From contig CAKSTR010000001.1 of NCBI GenBank assembly GCA_934500835.1, positions 186,001 to 250,000 of the forward strand: a stretch of DNA of 64,000 bases, given 5' to 3'. The translations under genes and the position numbers were made by a program. This DNA is from an uncultured Paracoccaceae bacterium (GTDB lineage Bacteria > Pseudomonadota > Alphaproteobacteria > Rhodobacterales > Rhodobacteraceae). Position 1 is the first letter of the stretch; the number at the start of each line of letters is the position of its first letter. Of this stretch, positions 53,076-61,078 are shown piece after piece. Under the pieces are notes generated by a model that saw only the letters and a program-made list of their open reading frames with translations, ran no database searches and was not told the DNA's origin.

Positions 53076-53146
53076 CGGGGGGCCGTCTGCCCCCCGCACC
53101 CCCCGAGGATATTTGGACCAAGATGAAGGGGGCCAAGATGAAGGGG
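53076..53146 (+). repeat. GC-hairpin + GGATATTT element, copy 4, inside the dcw operon
   Basis: Hairpin CGGGGGGC-CGTCT-GCCCCCCG (53076-53096), CCCCCCGAGGATATTTGG, then CCAAGATGAAGGGGG twice in tandem (to about 53146). Its orientation is plus although both neighbours (murE, murF) are minus. Confidence 0.85.
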
Positions 53147-53159
53147 GTGTGCGCTTGCA

Positions 53160-54638
53160 TCAGATCATCCCGTCCAGTGCTGCGACGGCGATGGAGGCCT
53201 GTTCGACATCATCGAAGGGAAAGACCTGGCCCTTTATGGTCTGGCCGCTTTCGTGGCCCTTGCCGGCGATCAGGAGGGCATCGCCCGGCAGGAGGGCATC
53301 GACGGCGCGCAGGATGGCCTCGGCGCGGTCGCCGACCTCGTTGGCTTCGGGGCAGGCCTGCAGGATGGCGGCGCGGATGGCCGCGGGATCTTCGCTGCGC
53401 GGGTTGTCGTCGGTGACGAAAAGCACATCGGCATTGTCGCGGGCGGCGGCGCCCATCAGCGGGCGCTTGGTGGTGTCGCGGTCGCCGCCAGCACCGAAGG
53501 CCACGATGATCCGGCCCATCACATGCGGACGCAGGGCGCGCAGGGCGGTTTCCAGCGCGTCCGGCGTATGGGCGTAGTCGACGAAGACCGAGGCACCGTT
53601 GCGGCGCGTCGCGGCCAGTTGCATCCGGCCGCGCACACCGGTCAGGCGCGGCAGGGTCTGCAGCACGGCCTGCGGGTCATCGCCGGCAGCGATGGCAAGG
53701 CCGGCTGCGACGGCGACATTCTCGGCCTGGAAGGCGCCGATCAGGTTCAGCCGGGTCTGGAACGCCTGGCCCTGCCAGAAATAGCGCACCTCCTGGCCCG
53801 TCGCATCGGGGCGGGTGGCGGCGATCTGCAGGTCGGCCCCCTGCCCCTTGCCCACGGTCAGCACGCGCGCGCCGCGGTTCAGCGCCAGTTCGGCGACATC
53901 CGACCCATGGGCGCCGTCGAGGTTGACCACGGCCACGCCATCCTCGGGCAGGAGCCGGGTGAAAAGGCCGGCCTTGGCCTGAAGATAGGCCTCCATCGTG
54001 TGATGGTAGTCGAGATGGTCCTGCGTGAGATTGGTGAAGCCGGCGGCCTTCAGGCGCACGCCGTCCAGCCGGCGCTGGTCAAGGCCGTGGGACGAGGCCT
54101 CCATCGCGGCATGGGTGACGCCGTGGTCGGCGGCCTCGGCCAGCATGGCGTGCAGGGTCATCGGATCGGGTGTGGTGTGTTTCGAGGCCGCTTCCCATGC
54201 GCCTTCGACCCCGGTGGTGCCGATGTTGATCGCCTCATGGCCAAGGGCCGTCCAGATCTGCCGGGTGAAGGTGGCGACCGAGGTCTTGCCGTTGGTGCCG
54301 GTGACGGCAACCATGCATTCGGGCTGGCGGCCGAACCACAGGGCGGCGGCATAGGCCAAAGCCTCGCGCGGGTCATCGACGACGACAAGGGCGATGCCGG
54401 ACAGGCCGATGGCGGGCGTGCCGATCACAGCGCCCATGGGATCGGTCAGGATCGCCGCCGCGCCCTGTTCCATCGCGGTGGCGATGAAATCGGCGCCGTG
54501 CCGGGCGCTGCCCGGAAGGGCCGCGAACAGCATGCCCGGGCGAACGGCGCGGCTGTCGGCGGTGATGCCGGTGAGTTCGGGGTTGCGGCCTTCGCGCGCG
54601 TGCAGGCCCAGTTCGCTCAGCCGTTTCAAACCCGCCAC
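53160..54638 (-). CDS. murE: UDP-MurNAc-L-Ala-D-Glu--meso-diaminopimelate ligase
   Basis: The 492-residue Mur ligase adds the third residue of the stem peptide. It has GITADSRAVRPGMLFAALPGS, the ATP loop VAVTGTNGKTSVATFTRQIW (about 112-131), TTPDPMTLHAMLAEAADHGVTHAAMEASSHGLDQ, FTNLTQDHLDYHHTME and VFVDYAHTPDAL. The specificity motif DDNPRSEDP (DNPR) indicates meso-diaminopimelate rather than lysine, as expected for a Gram-negative. It starts 12 bases after ftsI. Confidence 0.97.
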   Translation of the reverse strand: MAGLKRLSELGLHAREGRNPELTGITADSRAVRPGMLFAALPGSARHGADFIATAMEQGAAAILTDPMGAVIGTPAIGLSGIALVVVDDPREALAYAAALWFGRQPECMVAVTGTNGKTSVATFTRQIWTALGHEAINIGTTGVEGAWEAASKHTTPDPMTLHAMLAEAADHGVTHAAMEASSHGLDQRRLDGVRLKAAGFTNLTQDHLDYHHTMEAYLQAKAGLFTRLLPEDGVAVVNLDGAHGSDVAELALNRGARVLTVGKGQGADLQIAATRPDATGQEVRYFWQGQAFQTRLNLIGAFQAENVAVAAGLAIAAGDDPQAVLQTLPRLTGVRGRMQLAATRRNGASVFVDYAHTPDALETALRALRPHVMGRIIVAFGAGGDRDTTKRPLMGAAARDNADVLFVTDDNPRSEDPAAIRAAILQACPEANEVGDRAEAILRAVDALLPGDALLIAGKGHESGQTIKGQVFPFDDVEQASIAVAALDGMI

Positions 54639-54650
54639 GATGGCCCCCTC

Positions 54651-56441
54651 TCAGTTGTTGGCGGCTGTTAGCGTGGTTTGGTCGGGAAGTTCAACCTTTG
54701 GCCGGAGGCCCATGATCGGCGCGGTACGGCGGATGATCTCGGCCGCGACGGGGACCGAGGTCCAGCCGGCGGTGCGCTTGGGTTTCGGTCCCGAGGTATC
54801 GACCGGCTCGTCCAGCGTCACAAGGACGACATAGCGCGGGTCCGATGCGGGGTAGACCGAGGCGAAGGTGTTGATCACCTTGTCCTTGTAGTAGCCGCCG
54901 GTCCGCTTGGGCTTGTCGGCGGTGCCGGTCTTGCCCGCGACTTCGTACCCCGGCACTTCGGCCAGGCTGGCGGTGCCCCTGGTGACGACGCCGCGCATCA
55001 TCTCGACCGAGTCGAGGGCGACCCGTTCGGACATGACGCGGACGCCCTTGACCGGGCCGGTCTGTTTCAGAAGCGTCGGCTTGACGTAGATGCCGCCGTT
55101 GCCGATGGCGGCATAGGCCGCGGCAAGGTGCATCGGGCTGGCCGACATGCCATGACCGTATGAGGTGGTGATGGTCACGATCTCGGGCCATTTCTTCGGG
55201 ATCAGCGGTTTGGCGCCCGGGGCCTCGACCAGTTCCAGCGGTGTCGGCTCGAAGAAGCCAAGCGATTTCAGGAACGCCTGCTGGCGCAAGGGGCCGATCA
55301 TCAGCGCGATATGGGCAGTGCCAACGTTCGACGATTTGGCGATGACGTCGCGCACGGCCAGAAGCGGGCCATAGTTGTGGCCTTCGAACTCCTTGATCTT
55401 GTGCTTGCCCCAGGTCATCGGCGCATTGGCATCGACCATGGTGTCGGGGGTGACGAGGCCAAGCTCCATCGCCTGCGCCGCGGCAAAGATCTTGAAGGTG
55501 GAGCCGAGTTCATAGACCCCCTGCACCGCGCGGTTGAACAGCGGGCTGTCGGAAGGTTCGTCATCCTTGCCGACCAGCGGCACCGGGCGGTCGTTGGGGT
55601 CGAAGGTCGGGGCCGATGCCATGGCGATGATCTCGCCGGTGTTCACATCCATGATGATGGCCGCGCCACCCTTGGCGTTCAGCGCGGAGATGCCGGCCTG
55701 AAGCACCTCCTCGACGGTGGCCTGAACGGTCAGGTCGATGGAAAGCTGCAGCGGCTCACCGCCTTGCGCGGGGTCGCGCAGGCGGGCGTCCATGGCCTTT
55801 TCAATCCCGGCGGTGCCGATGACTTCGGCGGAATGCACGCCCTCGGCACCGAAGGAGTAGCCGCCGAGCACATGCGCCAGAAGGGTGCCGTTCGGGTAAA
55901 GCCGCATCTCGCGCGGGCCGAAAAGAAGGCCGGGATCGCCGATCTCATGCACCTTCTGCATCTGTTCGGGCGACATCACCTTGCGGATCCAGACGAAGCG
56001 GCGGCCGTCGGTGAAGCGGCGTTCCAGTGCTGCGGCATCAAGATCGGGGAAGATCGCGGCCAGCTGCCGTGCCGTGCCCTTGGGGTCCACCATATCGGCG
56101 GGATGGGCGTAAAGCGCATGCGTCGTCATGTTGGTGGCAAGGATGCGGCCGTTGCGGTCGACGATATCGGCCCGCTGCGCCACGATCTCGGCCCCCGGCG
56201 CCGAGGCGACGGGCTCGACAGGTTCGGAGGCCGCCAGATGGCCCATCCGCACCCCGATCAGGGTGAAGAAGGCGGCGAAACAGGCTGCCATCAGCCCAAG
56301 CCGTGCGGCGGCGCGGGAATGCGTCCGCTCCTGCATCGCCTGCTGGCGGGAATTGCGGTTCTCGCGCTCGATCAGGTCGGGGTTCGACCCTTCGGCGCGG
56401 GCCTGAAGGATGCGGGCCAGCGGGCGGAGCGGTTTGCGCAT
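54651..56441 (-). CDS. ftsI: Septal transpeptidase FtsI (PBP3)
   Basis: The 596-residue class B penicillin-binding protein cross-links septal peptidoglycan. The cytoplasmic N-terminus is followed by one membrane helix at about residues 48-66 (LGLMAACFAAFFTLIGVRM). A dimer/pedestal domain follows (RADIVDRNGRILATN). The transpeptidase domain has active site GSTFKIF (SxxK), SSNVGT (SxN) and EVAGKTGTADKP (KTG). I use ATG 56441, one base after the ftsL stop region, because the longer frame is not protein-like. Confidence 0.97.
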   Translation of the reverse strand: MRKPLRPLARILQARAEGSNPDLIERENRNSRQQAMQERTHSRAAARLGLMAACFAAFFTLIGVRMGHLAASEPVEPVASAPGAEIVAQRADIVDRNGRILATNMTTHALYAHPADMVDPKGTARQLAAIFPDLDAAALERRFTDGRRFVWIRKVMSPEQMQKVHEIGDPGLLFGPREMRLYPNGTLLAHVLGGYSFGAEGVHSAEVIGTAGIEKAMDARLRDPAQGGEPLQLSIDLTVQATVEEVLQAGISALNAKGGAAIIMDVNTGEIIAMASAPTFDPNDRPVPLVGKDDEPSDSPLFNRAVQGVYELGSTFKIFAAAQAMELGLVTPDTMVDANAPMTWGKHKIKEFEGHNYGPLLAVRDVIAKSSNVGTAHIALMIGPLRQQAFLKSLGFFEPTPLELVEAPGAKPLIPKKWPEIVTITTSYGHGMSASPMHLAAAYAAIGNGGIYVKPTLLKQTGPVKGVRVMSERVALDSVEMMRGVVTRGTASLAEVPGYEVAGKTGTADKPKRTGGYYKDKVINTFASVYPASDPRYVVLVTLDEPVDTSGPKPKRTAGWTSVPVAAEIIRRTAPIMGLRPKVELPDQTTLTAANN

Positions 56442-56442
56442 G

Positions 56443-56847
56443 TCAGAGCCCCTCCTCGGCGGTGGTGGCGACAATGGCCTCGATCTCGTCGGCCATGGTG
56501 TCCTCGATGGCGGCGACACCGCCCATGGTGTCGATCGGGCCGGTGATCGCGGGGATCTCGGGCACCGGCATGACCACTTGCGCAACCGCGCCGAACTGGC
56601 CCGGCTCCATCGGCAGCAGGCGCAACGCGTCGAAGTTCAGCCCGGCCAGATCGCGCAGCCGGTCGGGGCGGTTGAGATAGGCCCATTCGGCGCGCTGCAC
56701 CGAAAGCGCCTCGCGCAGGCCGGCGATTTCCCGTTGCAGCCCGCGCACTTCGCGCAAGGTGGCCTGGGTCGCGTAATTCTCGCGGTAGGCCCAGAAGCCA
56801 AGGGCGATCAGGCCAAGGAAGGTCAGGACATAAAGCACGGGGCGCAT
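56443..56847 (-). CDS. ftsL: Cell division protein FtsL
   Basis: The 134-residue bitopic protein has an N-terminal membrane helix (VLYVLTFLGLIALGFWAY, residues 4-21). A periplasmic leucine-zipper-like coil follows (TLREVRGLQREIAGLREALSVQRAEWAYLNRPDRL) and a short, acidic C-terminal tail. It joins FtsQ and FtsB in activating FtsWI. It is identified mainly by position between rsmH and ftsI and by the LNRPDRL motif typical of FtsL. Confidence 0.9.
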   Translation of the reverse strand: MRPVLYVLTFLGLIALGFWAYRENYATQATLREVRGLQREIAGLREALSVQRAEWAYLNRPDRLRDLAGLNFDALRLLPMEPGQFGAVAQVVMPVPEIPAITGPIDTMGGVAAIEDTMADEIEAIVATTAEEGL

Positions 56848-57855
56848 CTACCGGCGTCCTTTGCGGCTGATGGTGGGCAGGCCGAGGTCGGCGGGCGGGA
56901 TGGTCTTGGCGGGGGCGCCGGTGCGGATGCCGACACGAAGCTTCGCGCTGCGGGACCGCGGGTTGGCGGCGGTTTCCTCGTCGTCCGGCCCGATGGCCTT
57001 GCGGGTGGCCATCTGGAAACGCGCGGCCTCGGGCGTCGTGGCGGGCGCGTAGCGGTTGGCGGCGGGTTCGTGGCCCGAGGCCAGCTGGAAGAACCGCTTC
57101 ACGATGCGGTCTTCAAGGCTGTGGAAGGTGACGACGGCCAGCTTGCCGCCCGGCTTCAGCGCGCGTTCGGCGGCGGCAAGGCCTTCGGCCAGCTGGTCGA
57201 ATTCGGTGTTCACCGCGATGCGGATGGCCTGAAAGCTGCGGGTCGCCGGATGGCTTTGGCCCGGTTTCGGGCGCGGAAGCTGGCGCGCGACGATCTCGGC
57301 CAGCCGCAGTGTGGTGGTGATCGGCTCTTTCGCCCGCTCGGCCAGGATGGCACGGGCGATGCGGCGCGAGGCATGTTCCTCGCCGTAGTGGTAAAGCACG
57401 TCGGCAAGTTCCGCCTCGGCGGCGGTGTTCACCAGATCGGCAGCCGAGGGGCCGTCCTGCGACATCCGCATGTCCAGCGGGCCGTCCTTCATGAAGGAAA
57501 ACCCGCGCTCGGCCAGATCAAGCTGCATGGAGGAGACGCCAAGGTCCAGCACCACGCCGTCCACGGACTCGCCGGCAAGGCTGTCCATGTCGGAGAAGGT
57601 GCCCGGTTTCAGCGTGATGCCGGGGGTATCGGCCAGCCAGCCGGCGGCCAGCTCATGCGCCAGGGGATCGCGGTCGATGCCGATGACGCGATCCGCCCCG
57701 GCGGCCAGAAGGCCCCGCGCATAGCCCCCTGCCCCGAAGGTGCCATCCACCCAAAGGCCGGACACCGGCGCGACCGCCGCCAGAAGAGGCCTCAGAAGAA
57801 CAGGAACATGGGGCGCAGAATTCTCGGAACCGGGGGCCATGGCAGCGGCGGACAT
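56848..57855 (-). CDS. rsmH: 16S rRNA (cytosine(1402)-N(4))-methyltransferase RsmH
   Basis: The 335-residue SAM enzyme (formerly MraW) methylates C1402 in the ribosomal P site. It has [34 protein letters not shown] (SAM motif I, about 36-56), [43 protein letters not shown] and [16 protein letters not shown]. All are characteristic. It is second in the cluster, 4 bases after mraZ, and adjacent to ftsL. Confidence 0.97.
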   Translation of the reverse strand: MSAAAMAPGSENSAPHVPVLLRPLLAAVAPVSGLWVDGTFGAGGYARGLLAAGADRVIGIDRDPLAHELAAGWLADTPGITLKPGTFSDMDSLAGESVDGVVLDLGVSSMQLDLAERGFSFMKDGPLDMRMSQDGPSAADLVNTAAEAELADVLYHYGEEHASRRIARAILAERAKEPITTTLRLAEIVARQLPRPKPGQSHPATRSFQAIRIAVNTEFDQLAEGLAAAERALKPGGKLAVVTFHSLEDRIVKRFFQLASGHEPAANRYAPATTPEAARFQMATRKAIGPDDEETAANPRSRSAKLRVGIRTGAPAKTIPPADLGLPTISRKGRR

Positions 57856-57859
57856 CGCG

Positions 57860-58369
57860 TCACCCGCTGCGGGCGGCGCGCCCGACGAGAGTCAGCGGAT
57901 CGGTATCATCCTCGTCTTCCTCGTCCTGCTCGGCGGCATAGATTTCGCTGCGATACAGCTTGAAGCGGTTGGTGGCACCGGCAAACACCGCCTCGCCGCC
58001 CGTGGTGGCAAGGTCATTGCCAAGAAAGCCCATCTTCTCGCGCACTTTCTGCGGCAGGACGATGCGGCCGTCAGGCTCGATCTCGACCATGACGGAGCGG
58101 CTGATCAGGTCGCGTTCGGCGCGGTCGCGCTCGGGCGAGCCAAGCTCCATCGCCTCGATACGATCGGCCAGGGCATCGGCCCCGGCCTTGGAATAGCATT
58201 CGACGAAACGCCGCGCCTTGCCGCCGTAGACCATGTACAGCCGCGCGCCGTTCTTTTCGCCTTTCTGGGGATCGTCGGCATCCAGAATGCGGCGGAAGGC
58301 CGCCGGGATCGAAACCCGGGCCTTCTTGTCTACCGACTGGTAGATCTCGCCTCTGAACGCCTCAGCCAT
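57860..58369 (-). CDS. mraZ: Transcriptional regulator MraZ
   Basis: The 169-residue protein begins the division/cell-wall cluster and represses its own promoter in other bacteria. It has two AbrB-like halves: [25 protein letters not shown] and [23 protein letters not shown], each carrying the DxxGRxxxP-type loop. The C-terminal tail is acidic. ATG 58369 (ACAGGACAG upstream) is preferred to a TTG seven codons earlier. An unusually long upstream region holds two phased GGGA arrays, a promoter and a strong hairpin. Confidence 0.95.
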   Translation of the reverse strand: MAEAFRGEIYQSVDKKARVSIPAAFRRILDADDPQKGEKNGARLYMVYGGKARRFVECYSKAGADALADRIEAMELGSPERDRAERDLISRSVMVEIEPDGRIVLPQKVREKMGFLGNDLATTGGEAVFAGATNRFKLYRSEIYAAEQDEEDEDDTDPLTLVGRAARSG

Positions 58370-58420
58370 CTGTCCTGTGGCCTCTGCCAAAACCTGCTAC
58401 GCACCCTGCGAATGAAAATG

Positions 58421-58454
58421 GGCGGATCGGACTGCTGCCACTGTCCGATCCGCC
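58421..58454 (-). promoter_or_regulatory. Strong hairpin in the mraZ leader, attenuator-like
   Basis: Perfect 12-base stem GGCGGATCGGAC (58421-58432) with GTCCGATCCGCC (58443-58454) around a 10-base loop. Read leftward it is followed by CATTTTCATT, so it resembles an intrinsic terminator 52 bases before the mraZ ATG. Confidence 0.6.
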
Positions 58455-58635
58455 TCTGTCCCATCGCTGGGCGTCCAGCTACGCGCGCCACCTGGGGGAG
58501 ATGTCTGCTCGCTCGCGCGCCGGATCTCTGTCATCCGATGAAAGGGGCTGCCTGTATGAAGCTGCCTTGTTCGCCTTGTTCGGGGTCTTTCGCTGCCCCT
58601 GCGTTTTTGTTTGCCCGTTTCATCTTCCGTATGAA

Positions 58636-58680
58636 AGGGATGACATGGGACGGCATGGGATAGCAAGGGATTTTTCGGGA
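58636..58680 (+). promoter_or_regulatory. Five GGGA repeats at exact 10-bp spacing (MraZ-operator-like array B)
   Basis: GGGA occurs at 58637, 58647, 58657, 58667 and 58677, each preceded by AA, AT or TC. MraZ is known to bind GGG-containing direct repeats (TGGGN or GTGG-type) spaced by one helical turn upstream of mraZ. Here the repeats read on the strand opposite to mraZ. Confidence 0.6.
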
Positions 58681-58784
58681 CGGAGCACGCGACATCTTGT
58701 TCCCGAGACGGGCCAAAAGCAGCATCTTGTGCCTGAAACACCGCTCACGCGCCTATCAGTAGGTATCACGGCCGTGTGTTCCGC

Positions 58785-58812
58785 TAGATATTGTGTCGTG
58801 ATATGCGGTCAA
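58785..58812 (-). promoter_or_regulatory. Candidate promoter of the mraZ-dcw cluster
   Basis: Read leftward: TTGACC (58812-58807), 16 bases, TATCTA (58790-58785). This is the best sigma-70 match in the gap and would give a leader of about 410 nt. Confidence 0.45.
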
Positions 58813-58941
58813 ATTTTCCCGTCTGATCCCGTTAATTTTCTCGATCAACGCCGGGCGAGGGCCGATTCACCTGACCGGACGGCAATCAGCGCGCCTTCTG
58901 GTTGTGAAATTCCATGAGCACAAGCCGTTTTAAGCCCGTTT

Positions 58942-58986
58942 TCCCATGAAATCCCAAATTGGTGATTCGTTTCCCACAGGGTCCCA
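58942..58986 (-). promoter_or_regulatory. Four TGGGA repeats in 10-bp register (MraZ-operator-like array A)
   Basis: On the mraZ coding strand TGGGA occurs with lower ends at 58942, 58952, 58972 and 58982, i.e. TGGGA-N5-TGGGA, a skipped position, TGGGA-N5-TGGGA. This is the exact sequence and spacing of the E. coli MraZ site (TGGGN separated by five bases). Confidence 0.6.
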
Positions 58987-59163
58987 GGCCCGGTGCCGGC
59001 CGTGTGGGGGCCCGGCGCCGGCCGGGGTCATCCGATCCCGGGCCAGGCCGGATGGCGGCCGTCCGCGCGCGCCTGACCGGCGGGGCAGGCCAAAGCGCAT
59101 TTCAGCCGCCGCGCGGGGCGGGCGGCGGACTGTCGTTTGTGGAAGAAGCGGCTGGACGCCGTC

Positions 59164-60249
59164 TCAGGCCATGCCGCCCGCGATCAGGCGGTGGGCCAGC
59201 CGCGCATAGGCTTCGGCCTGCGGGCCGTCGCCGGCCGCGATGGGGGTGCCGCTGTCGCCCGCCTCGCGGACCTCCAGCGCCAGGGGGAGTTCGCCAAGGA
59301 AGGGCAGGTCCAGCTTCCGCGCCTCGGTTGCCACGCCGCCATGGCCGAAGATATGCGCCTCATGCCCGCAGTTGGGGCAGACATAGGTCGACATGTTCTC
59401 GATCAGGCCAAGGACCGGCGTCTTCAGCTTGGCGAACATGTCGATGGCCTTGCGCGCATCCAGAAGCGCCACGTCCTGCGGGGTGGAGACCACCAGCGCC
59501 CCGGTCAGCTGGGTGCGCTGGCACAGGGTCAGCTGCACATCGCCGGTGCCGGGCGGCAGATCGACGATCAGAACATCCAGCGTGCCCCAGGCCACCTGCC
59601 CCAGCAACTGCTGCAAGGCGCCCATCAGCATCGGGCCGCGCCAGATCACCGCCTCGTCCTCGCGCAGCATCAGGCCAAGCGACATCATCTTCACACCATG
59701 CGCCTCGGGCGGGATGATGGTCTGGCCGTCGGGGCTGGCCGGGCGTTCGGAGACACCCATCATCTTGGCCTGGCTTGGCCCAAGGATATCGGCATCCAGA
59801 AGCCCGACCTTGCGCCCCTGCCGCGCCAGCGCGACGGCCAGGTTCGAGGAAACGGTGGATTTGCCCACGCCGCCCTTGCCGCTGGCCACCGCGATGATCC
59901 GCGCCACGCCCGAGACCTTCTGCGGCCCGCCCTGCTGCGCGGTCGGATGTCCGCCGATCTTCAGCTGGGGCGGCGGCTCCTTCTTGGCCGGGCCATGCGC
60001 GGTCATCACCGCGCTGACCTGCGCCACCCCCGGCATGGCCTTCAGCGCCGCCTCGGCCTGCGCCTGCACAGCACCCAGTGCGCGGGCCTCATCCGGGGTC
60101 GCCGCCTCGATCACGAAGCGGATGGTGGCGCCCGCGGCCCCCTCTTCCACGGTCAGCGCACGAATCAGGTCGCGCGAGACGAATGTGCCCCCGCCGGGCA
60201 GCGCGATGCCGCCAAGCAGACCAAGGACGCTGTCGCGGGTGACGGACAT
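59164..60249 (-). CDS. mrp: Mrp/NBP35-type iron-sulfur cluster carrier ATPase (ApbC)
   Basis: The 361-residue P-loop ATPase delivers Fe-S clusters to apo-proteins. The N-terminal DUF59-like domain spans residues 1-80. The deviant Walker A is [23 protein letters not shown] (about 118-140), with [41 protein letters not shown] and the cluster-binding CPNC (about residue 287). ATG 60249 has AGGGGGAA upstream. It is divergent from the ccaF1-like gene. Confidence 0.95.
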   Translation of the reverse strand: MSVTRDSVLGLLGGIALPGGGTFVSRDLIRALTVEEGAAGATIRFVIEAATPDEARALGAVQAQAEAALKAMPGVAQVSAVMTAHGPAKKEPPPQLKIGGHPTAQQGGPQKVSGVARIIAVASGKGGVGKSTVSSNLAVALARQGRKVGLLDADILGPSQAKMMGVSERPASPDGQTIIPPEAHGVKMMSLGLMLREDEAVIWRGPMLMGALQQLLGQVAWGTLDVLIVDLPPGTGDVQLTLCQRTQLTGALVVSTPQDVALLDARKAIDMFAKLKTPVLGLIENMSTYVCPNCGHEAHIFGHGGVATEARKLDLPFLGELPLALEVREAGDSGTPIAAGDGPQAEAYARLAHRLIAGGMA

Positions 60250-60498
60250 GGAAAGATTCCCCCTTGCTTTGCGCACAGGGTCCAGCGGTTTGCAGGAAAG
60301 GGCAAGGGGCGTTGACCATTTGCTCAAATTTCTGGCAAAGCCTTTGGGATTAATGACATTTTCATGACCAACAGCCATGCGGATGCTGCATGGCAGCATT
60401 GCGGACCCGGGCATTGTGCAGTTGCAGCAAAGAGGCCAAGTTAGCGGCAACAGCAGGACAGACCGTCCGCATCAGAAACGAACCGAGGCTTGAGTACC

Positions 60499-60714
60499 AT
60501 GGCTTATGCATCCACCGCGTCCTTTTCCAGTCCCAGCCGCGCCCGTCGCCCGTCCGGCTTTTTCGGCACTCTGAAATCGGCCTTCGCCCAGCGCCGCCTC
60601 TATGCGCAAACCCTGGCCGAGCTGAATCAGCTGAGCGACCGTGAGCTGGCCGATCTGGGCATCTCGCGGCTGTCCATCGCCCAGGTGGCGCATGAGGCCG
60701 CCTACGGCAAATAA
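60499..60714 (+). CDS. ccaF1: DUF1127 small protein, CcaF1-like
   Basis: The 71-residue basic protein has the DUF1127 domain at its C-terminal half (RRLYAQTLAELNQLSDRELADLGISRLSIAQVAHEAAYGK). In Rhodobacter sphaeroides the equivalent gene (RSP_6037, CcaF1) is co-transcribed with the CcsR small RNAs and its product is an RNA-binding protein involved in their maturation. Here the same kind of hairpin array begins about 15 bases after the stop, which strongly supports the assignment. ATG 60499 has GAGG upstream. A 249-base gap separates it from mrp; RpoH control is known for the homologue, but I see only weak candidates here. Confidence 0.85.
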   Translation: MAYASTASFSSPSRARRPSGFFGTLKSAFAQRRLYAQTLAELNQLSDRELADLGISRLSIAQVAHEAAYGK

Positions 60715-60723
60715 GGTTTCTGC

Positions 60724-61020
60724 GGGGGCCCCTCTCCTCCTCCCTCGGGGTCCCGGCGAAAAGCGGCGCTGCCTCTCCTCCTCCCTCGGCAGCGTCGCAC
60801 GTTCTATCCGGGTCATCCTGACCCTCATGCCTTTCGGTGGCCCTCTCCTCCTCCCTCGGGCCGGCGAAACCTGCGGCGGTGCCTCTTCTCCTCCCTCGGC
60901 ACCGCCGCCCATCCTTGCCGGGTCCATCATGACCCGAAGTCTTTCGGCGGCCCTCTCCTCCTCCCTCGGGCCGACGGAACACGGCGGCGGTGCCTCTCCT
61001 CCTCCCTCGGCACCGCCGCC
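60724..61020 (+). ncRNA. CcsR-like small-RNA array: six hairpins with CCTCCTCCC-type loops
   Basis: Six stem-loops each expose the 14-base loop TCTCCTCCTCCCTC or a one-base variant. Loops are centred near 60740, 60781, 60851, 60891, 60961 and 61002. Stems are 8-12 bp: for example GCGGCGCTGCC/GGCAGCGTCGC (60763-60798), GCGGCGGTGCC/GGCACCGCCGC (60873-60908) and a perfect 12-bp stem (60983-61020). The CCTCCTCCC loop is the hallmark of the CcsR RNAs of R. sphaeroides, cut from the ccaF1 transcript; there are four there and six here. The loop is an anti-Shine-Dalgarno-like sequence. Confidence 0.82.
60736..61006 (+). repeat. Three tandem units of about 110 bp within the CcsR-like array
   Basis: The loop motif recurs at 60736, 60847 and 60957 (odd hairpins) and 60777, 60888 and 60998 (even hairpins), so each two-hairpin unit repeats every 110-111 bases. 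Between units lie related segments GGGTCA-TCC-TGACCC (about 60810) and GGGTCCATCATGACCC (about 60920), which can themselves fold. Confidence 0.85.
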
Positions 61021-61034
61021 CCCTTTTCTTTCCC
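60983..61034 (+). terminator. Terminator formed by the last CcsR-like hairpin
   Basis: The final perfect 12-bp stem (60983-60994 with 61009-61020) is followed by CCCTTTTCTTTCC, giving an intrinsic terminator for the ccaF1-small RNA transcript. Confidence 0.65.
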
Positions 61035-61078
61035 CCCGCCTGACCCGATAGTCCGCCCCGGCCCATCCCGGAGGCGTC

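Larger units (their letters stand above)
58370..59163. other. About 790 bases without a gene between mraZ and mrp
   Basis: No reading frame on either strand looks like a protein. Moving away from mraZ it holds a 12-base hairpin (58421-58454), a plus-strand GGGA array (58637-58680), a promoter-like site (58785-58812) and a minus-strand TGGGA array (58942-58986). A GC-rich stretch to mrp contains CCGGCC-type inverted repeats, in which I see nothing specific. Confidence 0.6.

Noticed and set aside
58946..59209. Short plus-strand frames in the mraZ-mrp gap
   Set aside because: Arg/Gly/Pro-rich translations without domain features; they overlap the operator-like array and the end of mrp.
60724..61020. 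Possible CRISPR array because of regularly recurring CTCCTCCCTC
   Set aside because: The spacing alternates, each copy is the loop of its own hairpin, the flanks are self-complementary, and no cas gene is near. It matches CcsR RNAs instead.
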